A stretch of 64,000 nucleotides of DNA from an uncultured Clostridia bacterium (GCA_947598585.1 CANQFK010000003.1:1-64000); one strand, 5' to 3'; positions 8,294 through 16,397 are shown, numbered from the stretch's first letter. The notes: generated by a model not told the origin, from the letters alone. Program-made: numbers and translations.

Positions 8294-10993
8294 ATGTTCA
8301 GAAATTTAAGAAACAGCCGTTTAGGCAAATATTATTCCTCGGTGCTGACTAAGTACGGCACGATAACTCCGTTCGTAATAGCGCTTGTCGCATTCTTTGT
8401 GATATTTTCGGCGGACAACTTCGGTATTCTCAGCCTTGTAAAACACTATTCTCAGCCGACGTTCGTCGTTAGCGTAGTCGTCCTTTCGATCTGCGCGGCG
8501 CTCGCTCTATACTATCTTGTCGGAAAACTTTCCAAACGCGAAGTGAATTCGGCTGACCTCATCATCTATGTTCTCGACGTGCTTGCCGTTCTCTTCCTTA
8601 TAGTAAAGATATTCGTTCCGACCACGAGCGCGTTTACGACTATTTATATTATCGGATTGGTCGTTGCGATCCTGTTGACCTTTTTGCGTGTGGCTATGGT
8701 TGCGCCCATTGCGCGCCCCATACTCAAAAACGCATCTGCCAACGCGACCGTAAAGACATATTTCACAGCTCTTATCGCGAAGTTCAACCCCATTCTTTTG
8801 GCGGTCGCTGGACTTGTCGTTTTCGGGCTCCTGCATGTTTATGCGGGCGTCGATATCGACGACAACGATACATGGGTATTCTGCTCGATGGCAGCCGTTG
8901 CCCTTATCGTAGCCTCGGTGCTCTTGAATTTGCCGCGCAGATTGGCAAACAAGAGAATGAACAGCGTTGACGCGATAATCGCATTTTCATGTGTTGCCGC
9001 GGTGCTCTATATCATTCCCATGATATTGGGCTTCTCGGTGCTCAAATTCGTGATCTGGCTTGTTGTTGCGGCTTTGCTCACCGTTTTCGAAACGTTGCTC
9101 ATAAAGAACACCGTTATCGAGCGTACAAACAAGGCGGCGGAACTTACGGGCAACAAAGGCTTTAAGATCTATTTCAGACAACTTTCCGCAAAATACAATC
9201 TCATTCTTGCAGGCATTGTCGCCGCTTTGGGATTTTTGGTAGTCTATGATCTGATCCCCATCGACGTATTCAGAGGCGTTCAGACCTGGGCTGTCGGCGG
9301 ATTATACATTATAATAGATTTGGTTATAATCGGTGTGTTCGCTGCTTTCTTGCTTTCGGCAAAGAGAAGCAGGATCGGATTCAGTGATTGCGCGCTCTTT
9401 GCGCTCGCTGTTTTCGGCGCTTTGATGCTCATTCCGACTATCCAATTCTTCTCGGGCGTATTGCTTGGCTGCTGGATATTGTTTGCCGCTTTGGTGGGCG
9501 TAACGTTGGCTTTGCGTATCCGCAACGTGGTCGAATACAAGGAGGCGACAGCCGAAGAATACAATCCGGCTCGTCTGTTCGCAAAGGACAATTGCCTTGC
9601 GGTCGCTTACGGCGTAAAGAATATGTTCGCGGGTCAAAAGGACGCTCACTACATCTCCAACAAGGAGAGCCGCAAGATCGCAAAGGAAAATATCCGTATC
9701 ATCAAGGAATACGAGAAAAACAAAAAGCGTAAGAACGTTCCCGAATCCGAGTACATTACTCATATGCGCGACGACAGAAATATCGTCGAATTCGAGAACT
9801 TGCATACCTATTTCTTCTCGGACGCAGGCGTTGTCAAGGCGGTAAACGGCGTTACTTTCGACATTCCGCAGGGCAGCACCGTGGGTGTTATCGGCGAGTC
9901 CGGTTGCGGTAAATCCGTAACTTCGCTTTCGCTCATGCAGCTTGTTCAAGCCCCCAAGGGTCAAGTGATAAAGGGCAGCGAGATCCGTTTCAAGTCCACT
10001 GTGTACAAAGAGGACGAGCACGGAAAACGTATCCCCATTTACGAAGTGCAACTCGACGAAAACGGCAACGAAATGCACGACGAACATGGCGATCCCATTT
10101 ATGTCACCGCTCCCAAGATGCGCAACGGCAAGCCCGTTCTCGGCAAGGACGGCAACCCCGTTCTCGAAAAGGTCCAAAAGAAAGACGCCAACGGTATCCT
10201 TCTTTTCGAAACGGAAGAAAAGGTCTACAATATTGCAAAGATGCCTACCGAAGTTATGCGTAACATTCGCGGTCGCGAAATAAGCATGATATTCCAGGAG
10301 CCTATGACAAGTCTTAACCCGATCTTCACCATAGGCAAACAGCTCGAAGAAGTCGTGTTCCTGCACATTCCGGGCGCTACAAAGGAGTCCGCAAAGTCGA
10401 GAACTTTCGATATGCTCAAACTTGTAGGTATCATTCCCGAAAACGTTTACAAGCGTTATCCGCACGAGTTGTCGGGCGGTATGCGTCAGAGAGTAATGAT
10501 AGCCATGTCGCTTCTTTGCAATCCCAAACTTATCATTGCCGACGAGCCGACTACCGCGCTTGACGTTACCATACAGGCACAGATCCTCGATCTTCTTCGC
10601 GATGTAAAGCAGAAGATCAACGGTTCTATCATGTTCATTACCCACGACCTCGGCGTTATTGCCGAAATGGCGGATTACGTCGTAGTCATGTATGCAGGTC
10701 GTATCATCGAAATGGGTACCGCCAAGGAGATATTCGACAATCCGCTCCATCCGTACACCATGGGTCTCCAAAAGAGCAAGCCCGCGGTCAACAAGAAGGT
10801 CGACAGATTGTACAGCATTCCCGGCAGCGTCCCCAACCCGATAGACATGCCCAACTACTGCTACTTCCGCGACAGGTGCAATAAGCGTTGTTCTATGTGC
10901 AACGGCGACTATCCCGAAATGATCCAAGTCAGTCCTACCCACAAGGTAGCTTGCCACTTGTACGAAAAGGAGAATCAAAACAATGGAAAATAA
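8294..10993 (+). CDS. oppD: OppD-type ATPase fused to a triplicated membrane domain
   Basis: Residues about 495-890 are a complete OppD ATPase: Walker A GESGCGKS (534-541), Q-loop FQEPMTSLNP (667-676), signature LSGGMRQR (726-733), Walker B LIIADEPTTALD (746-757), switch THD (783-785), and a C-terminal Cys-rich tail (Cys856, 862, 866, 869, 887), of the kind that can hold an iron-sulfur cluster in peptide ABC ATPases. Unusually, residues 1-410 are a hydrophobic multi-pass region built of three similar units starting near 12, 154 and 291; each opens with a YF/YY..L..K[YF] segment followed by four or five hydrophobic helices. A basic linker (410-495) joins the parts. A further ~80-residue hydrophilic insert (about 565-645) with DENGNE/KDGNP-like motifs sits between Walker A and the Q-loop. 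Usual OppD is 320-360 residues. GGAGGAG precedes the start. The reading frame is open throughout, so a sequencing fusion is unlikely. Confidence 0.92.
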   Translation: MFRNLRNSRLGKYYSSVLTKYGTITPFVIALVAFFVIFSADNFGILSLVKHYSQPTFVVSVVVLSICAALALYYLVGKLSKREVNSADLIIYVLDVLAVLFLIVKIFVPTTSAFTTIYIIGLVVAILLTFLRVAMVAPIARPILKNASANATVKTYFTALIAKFNPILLAVAGLVVFGLLHVYAGVDIDDNDTWVFCSMAAVALIVASVLLNLPRRLANKRMNSVDAIIAFSCVAAVLYIIPMILGFSVLKFVIWLVVAALLTVFETLLIKNTVIERTNKAAELTGNKGFKIYFRQLSAKYNLILAGIVAALGFLVVYDLIPIDVFRGVQTWAVGGLYIIIDLVIIGVFAAFLLSAKRSRIGFSDCALFALAVFGALMLIPTIQFFSGVLLGCWILFAALVGVTLALRIRNVVEYKEATAEEYNPARLFAKDNCLAVAYGVKNMFAGQKDAHYISNKESRKIAKENIRIIKEYEKNKKRKNVPESEYITHMRDDRNIVEFENLHTYFFSDAGVVKAVNGVTFDIPQGSTVGVIGESGCGKSVTSLSLMQLVQAPKGQVIKGSEIRFKSTVYKEDEHGKRIPIYEVQLDENGNEMHDEHGDPIYVTAPKMRNGKPVLGKDGNPVLEKVQKKDANGILLFETEEKVYNIAKMPTEVMRNIRGREISMIFQEPMTSLNPIFTIGKQLEEVVFLHIPGATKESAKSRTFDMLKLVGIIPENVYKRYPHELSGGMRQRVMIAMSLLCNPKLIIADEPTTALDVTIQAQILDLLRDVKQKINGSIMFITHDLGVIAEMADYVVVMYAGRIIEMGTAKEIFDNPLHPYTMGLQKSKPAVNKKVDRLYSIPGSVPNPIDMPNYCYFRDRCNKRCSMCNGDYPEMIQVSPTHKVACHLYEKENQNNGK

Positions 10994-11981
10994 TAATGTA
11001 GCGCAAAATGACATTATTCTCGATGTCAGACATCTTAAAAAATATTTCCCCGTTGCTAAAAACTTTTTCGGTAAGCCGACAAGATTCCTCAAAGCGGTAG
11101 ACGACGTTTCGTTCACCGTTACAAAGGGTAAGACGATCGGTATAGTAGGCGAGTCCGGTTGCGGAAAGACCACTATGGGACGTTGCATATTGCGCTTGCA
11201 TGAGATCACCGACGGCGACGTGATATTCAACGGAGTCAACGTAAAGGATCTTTCGCATGAACAGTTGCGCAAGATCAGACCTCAAATGCAGATGATATTC
11301 CAGGATCCGTATTCGTCGCTTTCGCCCCGTTTGCCCGTAGGCGAAATAATAGGCGAGGCTGTGCTTGCTCATAAACTTGTGGATCAAGCCGATTACAAGG
11401 ACTACATTCTCGACATAATGCAGAAGTGCGGACTTCAAACTCACTATTACGAGCGCTATCCGCATGAGTTTTCGGGCGGACAACGTCAACGTATCTGTAT
11501 CGCGAGAGCATTGGCGCTCAATCCCAAGTTGGTCATTTGCGACGAGCCCGTTTCCGCGCTCGACGTAAGTATTCAGGCTCAGATAATCAACCTTTTGGAA
11601 GATCTTCAAAAGAGTTTCGGACTTACCTATGTGTTCATTTCGCACGACTTGTCGGTCGTAGAACATATTTCCGACGAGATCGGCGTTATGTACCTCGGTA
11701 GCATGGTGGAAAGCGGTGACAAGAGCAAAGTTTATGCCAATCCGTTACACCCGTATACAAAGGCTTTGTTCTCGGCTGTTCCCGTGCCCGATCCCAATGT
11801 CAAGATGAACCGCGTCGTACTCAAAGGCGATATTCCCTCTCCGGCAAATCCGCCCAAGGGCTGCAAGTTCCATACAAGATGCAGTTATTGCATGGATATA
11901 TGCAAAAACGTTGCGCCCGTTTATAAGGAGTATGAGCCTAATCACTACTGCGCATGTCACTTGTACAGTCAAGATCAATAA
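10983..11981 (+). CDS. oppF: oligopeptide ABC transporter ATPase OppF
   Basis: Second ATPase of the importer, pairing with OppD under the permeases. All motifs are present in 332 residues: Walker A GESGCGKT, Q-loop FQDPYSSLSP, signature FSGGQRQR, Walker B LVICDEPVSALD and switch ISHDLS. The C-terminal oligo_HPY-type tail has cysteines in KGCKFHTRCSYCMDICK and HYCACH. The start overlaps the end of oppD by 11 nt, so translation is coupled; AAGGAG at 10967-10972 fits. Unlike its partner it has no extra membrane region. The gene closes the transporter cluster and is followed by a terminator. Confidence 0.95.
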   Translation: MENNNVAQNDIILDVRHLKKYFPVAKNFFGKPTRFLKAVDDVSFTVTKGKTIGIVGESGCGKTTMGRCILRLHEITDGDVIFNGVNVKDLSHEQLRKIRPQMQMIFQDPYSSLSPRLPVGEIIGEAVLAHKLVDQADYKDYILDIMQKCGLQTHYYERYPHEFSGGQRQRICIARALALNPKLVICDEPVSALDVSIQAQIINLLEDLQKSFGLTYVFISHDLSVVEHISDEIGVMYLGSMVESGDKSKVYANPLHPYTKALFSAVPVPDPNVKMNRVVLKGDIPSPANPPKGCKFHTRCSYCMDICKNVAPVYKEYEPNHYCACHLYSQDQ

Positions 11982-11992
11982 TTTTAAGTTTA

Positions 11993-12026
11993 ATATGTGG
12001 GCGGCGTAAAAACCGCCCATATTTTT
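11993..12026 (+). terminator. rho-independent terminator of the opp cluster
   Basis: atatgtgggcgg (11993-12004) pairs with ccgcccatat (12013-12022) with one G-U pair, followed by a T-run. It sits 11 bp after the oppF stop. Confidence 0.85.
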
Positions 12027-12036
12027 ACATGCGGGC

Positions 12037-12064
12037 TTGCATGGACCTATGATCCATTTATAAT
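12037..12064 (+). promoter_or_regulatory. probable promoter of the small membrane gene
   Basis: TTGCAT at 12037-12042 and TATAAT at 12059-12064 with a 16-bp spacer, just downstream of the opp terminator. Confidence 0.5.
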
Positions 12065-12107
12065 TATCTAAGCATAGTACATAATAGTTTATATAAAGGA
12101 CGGAATT

Positions 12108-12368
12108 ATGTGTTTCGGAAAAAAGAAAAAATACGATGACGACGACGGCAGGACCGTGGCAAATATGAACGTCGAGGGCATGCGTTGGTATGACCCCGCC
12201 AAGGAAGAAAAAGCGGAAAAGAAACGCAAGGTCAAAGAACTCAAAGTGTCGCGCAAAGAGCGACGCGCCATGATATGGGGAGCGTACCTGGCATACTTAC
12301 CCATGTTTTTGTGCATACTGCTGTCTTTTACTATCGTTATGCTTTTATTGTGGCTGTGGATGCGGTAA
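12108..12368 (+). CDS. small basic membrane protein, unknown function
   Basis: An 86-residue protein I do not recognise. Residues 1-50 are strongly charged (a Lys tract, four Asp, then Lys/Glu-rich helix-forming sequence), and residues about 54-85 are one long or two short hydrophobic helices. It has its own promoter candidate and an AAAGGA ribosome site at 12095-12100. The N-terminus should face the cytoplasm. It stands alone between the opp terminator and the asnS promoter. The ribosome site and codon use argue that it is real. Confidence 0.65.
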   Translation: MCFGKKKKYDDDDGRTVANMNVEGMRWYDPAKEEKAEKKRKVKELKVSRKERRAMIWGAYLAYLPMFLCILLSFTIVMLLLWLWMR

Positions 12369-12373
12369 ATTGT

Positions 12374-12402
12374 TTGACAAAACTCAAACGAAAATATATA
12401 AT
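12374..12402 (+). promoter_or_regulatory. consensus promoter of asnS
   Basis: TTGACA at 12374-12379, 17-bp spacer, TATAAT at 12397-12402: a perfect sigma-A consensus. The leader to asnS is only about 24 nt, too short for a T-box. Confidence 0.85.
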
Positions 12403-12432
12403 TAAGAAAAATAACTTGTCAAGGTTGAGATC

Positions 12433-13803
12433 ATGAAACACATCGACATCAAAAAAATATTCGACGGTTCGCTTGTCGGACAAAAGGTCACCGTTTGCGG
12501 CTGGGTCCGCACTTGTCGCGATTCCAAAAATATGGCTTTTTTGGAACTCAACGACGGGACTTCGCTCAAACATTTGCAGGTCGTCATCGACAAATCGGTG
12601 ATGAAAGGATATGAAAATTGCACCGCTCTCGGCAGCGCGGTCAAAGTAGAGGGCACGCTCGTAAAGGCTGTTTCTGGCAACGGAGTTGAGATCAACGCCG
12701 AAAATATCGCTTTGCTCGGCGAATGTCCGCCCGACTATCCCATGCAAAAAAAGAAGCACACTATGGAATATTTGCGCACCATTCCGCATTTGCGAGTTCG
12801 CACCAACACGTTCAATGCGATGCTCAGAGTACGCAGCGCGCTTTCCTATGCGATACACCGCTACTTTCAGCAAAACGGTTACGTTTACGTCCACACTCCG
12901 ATAATTACGGGCAGCGACTGCGAGGGCGCGGGCGAGATATTCAGAGTCACCACTCACGATTGGAACGACTCATACAAGACCCAAAAGGAGTATTACGACG
13001 CCGACTTCTTCGGACAAAAGGCGGGACTTACGGTTTCCGGGCAGCTCGAAGGTGAAATGGCTGCAATGGCAATGGGCAAGATTTACACTTTCGGACCGAC
13101 TTTCCGTGCCGAAAACAGCAATACGACCCGTCACGCAGCGGAATTTTGGCAGATCGAACCGGAAGTCGCATTTGCCGAACTTCCCGATATCATCGAGATC
13201 GCCGAGGAACTCATAAAGTATATAATAAACGCCGTTTTGACCGAATGCCCCGACGAGATCGCGTTCTTTGACGAACGTTTCGAAAAAGGGCTTACGCAAA
13301 AATTGAAAAATGTGGTGGAGAGCGAATTTAAGGTGCTCGACTATACCGAGGCTATCGATATACTCAAAAAATCGGGCAAGCAGTTCGTTTATCCCGTCGA
13401 GTGGGGCTGCGATCTTCAAACCGAACACGAGAGATATATCACCGAGGAAGTGTTCAACAAGCCCGTGTTCGTCATCAACTATCCCAAGGACATCAAGGCT
13501 TTTTATATGAAGCAGAACCCCGACGGCAAAACTGTCGCCGCGACCGATCTTCTTGTGCCGGGTATCGGCGAGATAATAGGTTGTAGCGAACGTGAAGTGG
13601 ACACGGAAAAACTTACCGCCGCCATGAAAGAGAGGCACATCAACGTGGACGAATATAAAAATTATATGGATCTGCGCAAGTTCGGCGCTTGCCCGCACAG
13701 CGGTTTCGGGCTCGGGCTCGAACGTATCCTCTTGTATGTAACGGGACTCGGAAATATCCGCGACGTTCAACTCTTCCCGCGCACGGTCGGCGACTTAAAG
13801 TAG
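12433..13803 (+). CDS. asnS: asparaginyl-tRNA synthetase
   Basis: Charges tRNA-Asn with asparagine in the cytoplasm. The N-terminal OB fold (residues about 1-110, GQKVTVCGWVRTCRDSKN) binds the anticodon. The class II catalytic core has motif 2 (FGPTFRAENSNTTRHAAEFW) and motif 3 (GFGLGLERILLYVTGLGNIR). The absence of the GAD insertion and the 456-residue length separate it from bacterial AspRS (about 590). It is a single-gene unit with its own promoter and terminator. The ATG is preceded by a modest AAGG/GAG ribosome site. Confidence 0.95.
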   Translation: MKHIDIKKIFDGSLVGQKVTVCGWVRTCRDSKNMAFLELNDGTSLKHLQVVIDKSVMKGYENCTALGSAVKVEGTLVKAVSGNGVEINAENIALLGECPPDYPMQKKKHTMEYLRTIPHLRVRTNTFNAMLRVRSALSYAIHRYFQQNGYVYVHTPIITGSDCEGAGEIFRVTTHDWNDSYKTQKEYYDADFFGQKAGLTVSGQLEGEMAAMAMGKIYTFGPTFRAENSNTTRHAAEFWQIEPEVAFAELPDIIEIAEELIKYIINAVLTECPDEIAFFDERFEKGLTQKLKNVVESEFKVLDYTEAIDILKKSGKQFVYPVEWGCDLQTEHERYITEEVFNKPVFVINYPKDIKAFYMKQNPDGKTVAATDLLVPGIGEIIGCSEREVDTEKLTAAMKERHINVDEYKNYMDLRKFGACPHSGFGLGLERILLYVTGLGNIRDVQLFPRTVGDLK

Positions 13804-13836
13804 ACGTATTATCCTGTCGATAAAATCGATCAACGT

Positions 13837-13870
13837 AAAAAAACCTTATGTTTATTCATAAGGTTTTTTA
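13837..13870 (+). terminator. asnS terminator
   Basis: aaaaaccttatg and cataaggtttttt form a hairpin with loop tttatt and a following T-run, 34 bp past the asnS stop. Confidence 0.85.
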
Positions 13871-13879
13871 TTGTAGTTA

Positions 13880-14016
13880 GTCCAAAGTTCTCCAACGAAA
13901 AGGTCAAAAGTTCTCCAATGGAAAGGTCCAAAGTTCTCCAACGAAAAGGTCCAAAGCTCTCCAACGAAAAGGTCCGAAGTTCTCCATCAAAAAGGTCCAA
14001 AGTTCTCCAACGAGCG
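13880..14016. repeat. 23-bp tandem array, six copies
   Basis: Six head-to-tail units of 23 bp start at 13880, 13903, 13926, 13949, 13972 and 13995; the unit begins gtccaaagttctccaacgaa and ends aag. The last copy is degenerate at its end. Units abut with no spacer. Copies differ by 0-5 bases. The array ends exactly where the -35 box of the ATPase gene at 14063 begins. 23 is not a multiple of three and no ribosome site is present, so it is not coding. Confidence 0.9.
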
Positions 14017-14045
14017 TTGACAAACTCATTTTTTTATGCTACAAT
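14017..14045 (+). promoter_or_regulatory. promoter abutting the 23-bp array
   Basis: TTGACA at 14017-14022, 17-bp spacer, TACAAT at 14040-14045 with extended TGc at 14037-14039. It drives the DUF4143 ATPase. The -35 box touches the last repeat, placing the array in the upstream-element position. Confidence 0.85.
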
Positions 14046-14062
14046 AAATCAAAGGAGATTTT

Positions 14063-15349
14063 ATGGCTTATTTAAAGAGAATTGTTGACGATGATCTACA
14101 ATTGAGATTGGATTCTGTCGGCGCCACCATAATCGTAGGTCCAAAATGGTGCGGCAAAACCACTACTGCCGAGCAAAAGGCAAGGAGTATTTTACGCTTA
14201 AATGATCCCGATATGCGTGAAGCATATATTGCAACGTCGCAAACAAAGCCGTCAAATTTGCTTAAAGGCGAAAATCCTCGTCTGATCGACGAATGGCAAG
14301 AAGCGCCTGAACTTTGGGATGCCGTCCGCACTTCCGTCGATCAACGCGGAGGGACCGGCTTGTATATCCTTACCGGTTCAACCACTATAAAAAAGGACAA
14401 TATTCATCATTCGGGGACGGGGCGTATTTCGCGTCTTAAAATGTATCCTATGAGTTTGTATGAATCTGGCGAATCGACCGGTTCGATCTCGCTCGCAGAT
14501 TTATTCAATAAGCCCGACTGTGACTTGGATGGGGCGCGATCGCAACTCGATGTGAACGATTTGATTTTTGCGGCTTGCCGAGGCGGTTGGCCTTCGTCCT
14601 TGGCTCTTCCGACGGATAAGGCAAAATTATTTATTTCAAAGGATTATGTAAACAATATTTGTGAGTCGGATATTTCTTCGATCGATAAAATCGAGCGTAG
14701 CCCCTCTAAAACAAGACTTTTACTTCGCTCTTATGCACGGAATATTTCCACCCTTGCTACAAATTCATCTCTTATAAACGATATAAATGCAAACGAAAAT
14801 ATGAGCGAATCGTCATTCTATGAGTATCTCGACGCATTAAAACGGCTTTACGTTATAGAAGACGTAGAAGCCTGGTGCCCGAATATTCGCTCTAAAACTT
14901 CGATGCGTTCATCTTACAAGCGCGAGTTTGTCGATCCGTCGATTGCCGTGGCTTCTCTCGGTTTGTCGCCAAAATATTTGGAAACGGACTTGAAGACCTT
15001 CGGCTTTATTTTCGAATGTCTTTGCATAAGAGATCTTAAAGTATATTCAAATAGATCGGGCGGCAAGGTATCCTATTATCGCGATAAATTCGGGCTTGAA
15101 GCGGATGCGGTTCTCCACCTTGACGATGGCAGATATGCGCTCATAGAAATCAAACTCGGCAGTAGAGAGATCGAGGAGGGAGCAAAACATCTGTGTGAAT
15201 TGAAAAAACTCATTCGAGAGCATAATGAGTCGAAACAACAAACCGAACTTCGCGAACCCGATTTGCTTATTGTTTTGACAGGCGGACCTATCGCATATAA
15301 ACGAGCCGATGGCGTGTTGGTTATACCTGTCGGTTGTTTGAAAGATTGA
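14063..15349 (+). CDS. AAA_14/DUF4143 ATPase with PD-(D/E)XK-like C-terminus
   Basis: 428-residue P-loop ATPase of the AAA_14-DUF4143 type, common in gut bacteria and archaea and of unknown biological role. Walker A is GPKWCGKT (26-33), Walker B-like LIDEWQ (74-79), and a sensor-like YILTGSTT near 101-108. The C-terminal DUF4143 region contains EADAV (Glu346, Asp348) followed by IEIK (Glu362, Lys364), the pattern of a PD-(D/E)XK nuclease fold; nuclease activity is inference. AAAGGAG precedes the ATG. The gene is monocistronic, lower in GC than its neighbours, and directly downstream of a tandem array, which suggests an accessory, perhaps transferred, locus. Two relatives lie at 61792 and 63431. 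Confidence 0.85.
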   Translation: MAYLKRIVDDDLQLRLDSVGATIIVGPKWCGKTTTAEQKARSILRLNDPDMREAYIATSQTKPSNLLKGENPRLIDEWQEAPELWDAVRTSVDQRGGTGLYILTGSTTIKKDNIHHSGTGRISRLKMYPMSLYESGESTGSISLADLFNKPDCDLDGARSQLDVNDLIFAACRGGWPSSLALPTDKAKLFISKDYVNNICESDISSIDKIERSPSKTRLLLRSYARNISTLATNSSLINDINANENMSESSFYEYLDALKRLYVIEDVEAWCPNIRSKTSMRSSYKREFVDPSIAVASLGLSPKYLETDLKTFGFIFECLCIRDLKVYSNRSGGKVSYYRDKFGLEADAVLHLDDGRYALIEIKLGSREIEEGAKHLCELKKLIREHNESKQQTELREPDLLIVLTGGPIAYKRADGVLVIPVGCLKD

Positions 15350-15434
15350 GAACCGCTAAAACTCACTTCCCGATTTTCTATTGTTGTTTGCCGAAGTGAA
15401 TAAGTCGTGATCCCGACTTTTTTGGTAAAAACAG

Positions 15435-15463
15435 TTGACTTTCGTGATAAAAAGGACTAATAT
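15435..15463 (+). promoter_or_regulatory. promoter of a gene-less transcription unit
   Basis: TTGACT at 15435-15440, 17-bp spacer, TAATAT at 15458-15463. The predicted start point near 15470 is the first base of a long inverted repeat, and no coding frame follows. Confidence 0.6.
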
Positions 15464-15469
15464 ATAAGT

Positions 15470-15626
15470 GCGATACATATTTATCTTATTATTACGCATA
15501 CTCTGTCGGTAGAGATGCATCTATTTCGCATTACATAAAATCGTAATAATAAGATAATGTAAATGTGTCGCAACAAGCGGAATTGAGTATTTTTACAATG
15601 TCGTTCCGTTTGGAGCGGCATTTTTG
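15470..15626 (+). ncRNA. candidate structured non-coding RNA
   Basis: The predicted 5' end (gcgatacat, 15470-15478) pairs with atgtgtcgc (15562-15570; one G-U pair). Inside, atcttattattacg (15483-15496) pairs perfectly with cgtaataataagat (15542-15555). The apical part holds a smaller hairpin (ctct/agag with loop gtcggt, extended by gcat/atgc). The unit ends in a terminator hairpin, atgtcgttcc (15598-15607) against ggagcggcat (15612-15621), followed by T5. A promoter, a rod-like fold and a terminator in about 157 nt without an open frame suggest a stable RNA. The long closed rod recalls 6S RNA architecture, but I cannot assign a family. Confidence 0.5.
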
Positions 15627-15645
15627 TATCCGAAAATCTTTATGA

Positions 15646-15735
15646 AAAGGAGAAAAGCTAAGCGACGACTATAATGCCGAATACAATTACTATTATTATA
15701 ACGACCAAGGCAAAATAGAAGTATGGGATAAATAA
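15646..15735 (+). pseudogene. possible C-terminal remnant of a lost gene
   Basis: A 29-codon open stretch ending in TAA at 15733-15735 reads as a plausible protein tail (Asp/Tyr/Asn rich, ending GKIEVWDK) but lacks a start codon: an in-frame TGA precedes it at 15643-15645. It could be the tail of a deleted gene. The evidence is weak. Confidence 0.2.
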
Positions 15736-15761
15736 AAAGGCAAAATACTTTAATAATAAAA

Positions 15762-15795
15762 GCACCGTCAAAGTCAAAAAACTTTCGGCGGTGCA
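15762..15795 (-). terminator. hairpin terminator, mainly for the minus-strand gene
   Basis: gcaccg with aaagt pairs with acttt and cggtgc across 15762-15795. Read on the minus strand it is followed by a T-rich tract (cttttattatt), so it should end the transcript of the gene at 15908-16216. On the plus strand it also has TTTT, so it may act in both directions. Confidence 0.6.
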
Positions 15796-15907
15796 TTTTG
15801 TTTATTATTGGGAATTGTTTAACGTAAACGACTTTATAAATCGTTGCTTTGCAGGACGCAAAGGCGAACAGACTGTTTTTATTTGTGCGTTTCGTTTGCT
15901 GCAAAAA

Positions 15908-16216
15908 TCAGTCCACGGGCAGATAAGCCTTGTAGATATATTTCTTTTCGCCGCCGTCATCGCGGCAATATTCGACAGTCAAATAGTCGAAGTGTACCCA
16001 TTCCACGAAATCATCGGAAGAGAACTTGGTTATATTGAAATTATTGAAGTTGTTTATATGAGATCGCAGCACGACGGGCGTGGGGATATCCATTTGTTCG
16101 CAAATCTCGGTGACGTATTTTGTAAATTGCGAGGGATCGTACTTACCCATGCCTTTATAAATATGGCTCATTTTGATCTTGTCGTTTTTTATGGTCTTAG
16201 CCCAAATTTTAAACAT
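15908..16216 (-). CDS. small conserved-looking protein, unknown function
   Basis: 102 residues, soluble, no signal peptide or helix-spanning segment, mixed charged and aromatic composition. I do not recognise a family. Support for a real gene is an upstream promoter on the minus strand (16259-16288), a GGAG ribosome site 9 nt before the ATG, and a terminator beyond the stop. A frame on the opposite strand (15791-16222) has no ribosome site and is rejected. The gene is divergent from greA. Confidence 0.7.
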   Translation of the reverse strand: MFKIWAKTIKNDKIKMSHIYKGMGKYDPSQFTKYVTEICEQMDIPTPVVLRSHINNFNNFNITKFSSDDFVEWVHFDYLTVEYCRDDGGEKKYIYKAYLPVD

Positions 16217-16258
16217 AATTAAGTTCTCCGTTGTTCATTTCTTCGGTCATGCTGCAAA

Positions 16259-16288
16259 ATTATAACATAAAATGATGCGCTTCGTCAA
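16259..16288 (-). promoter_or_regulatory. minus-strand promoter for the 102-residue gene
   Basis: Read on the minus strand: TTGACG (16283-16288), 18-bp spacer, TATAAT (16259-16264), with TGt immediately before the -10. Confidence 0.7.
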
Positions 16289-16336
16289 AAGAAATAAGGT
16301 TTATAAATGCTTTTGATGTTTCGGCATTGTTTGCGC

Positions 16337-16365
16337 TTGACTTTGGATCGGTTTTTGGTTATAAT
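16337..16365 (+). promoter_or_regulatory. promoter of the greA-lysS operon
   Basis: TTGACT at 16337-16342, 17-bp spacer, TATAAT at 16360-16365. It is divergent from the minus-strand promoter at 16259-16288. Confidence 0.8.
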
Positions 16366-16397
16366 TTATAAGACAGATAAAAAAGGAGCATATGGTT

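Noticed and set aside
9302-11272. Long minus-strand frame opposite oppD/oppF, and similar frames opposite mfd (28614-31355), oppA, lysS and the PrsA-like gene
   Set aside because: They mirror the strong codon bias of recognised genes and show no family signal.
12403-12432. T-box riboswitch before asnS (or lysS)
   Set aside because: The leader is about 24 nt and lysS follows greA by 10 bp; neither has room for a T-box.
13880-14016. Tandem array as a CRISPR array
   Set aside because: Units abut with no spacers and no cas gene is present; the same applies to 63177-63308.
15671-15715. 14-codon open frame after the structured RNA
   Set aside because: Too short, with no fitting ribosome site and no composition typical of a leader peptide.
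15791-16222. Plus-strand gene opposite 15908-16216
   Set aside because: No ribosome site or promoter, while the minus-strand frame has promoter, ribosome site and terminator.
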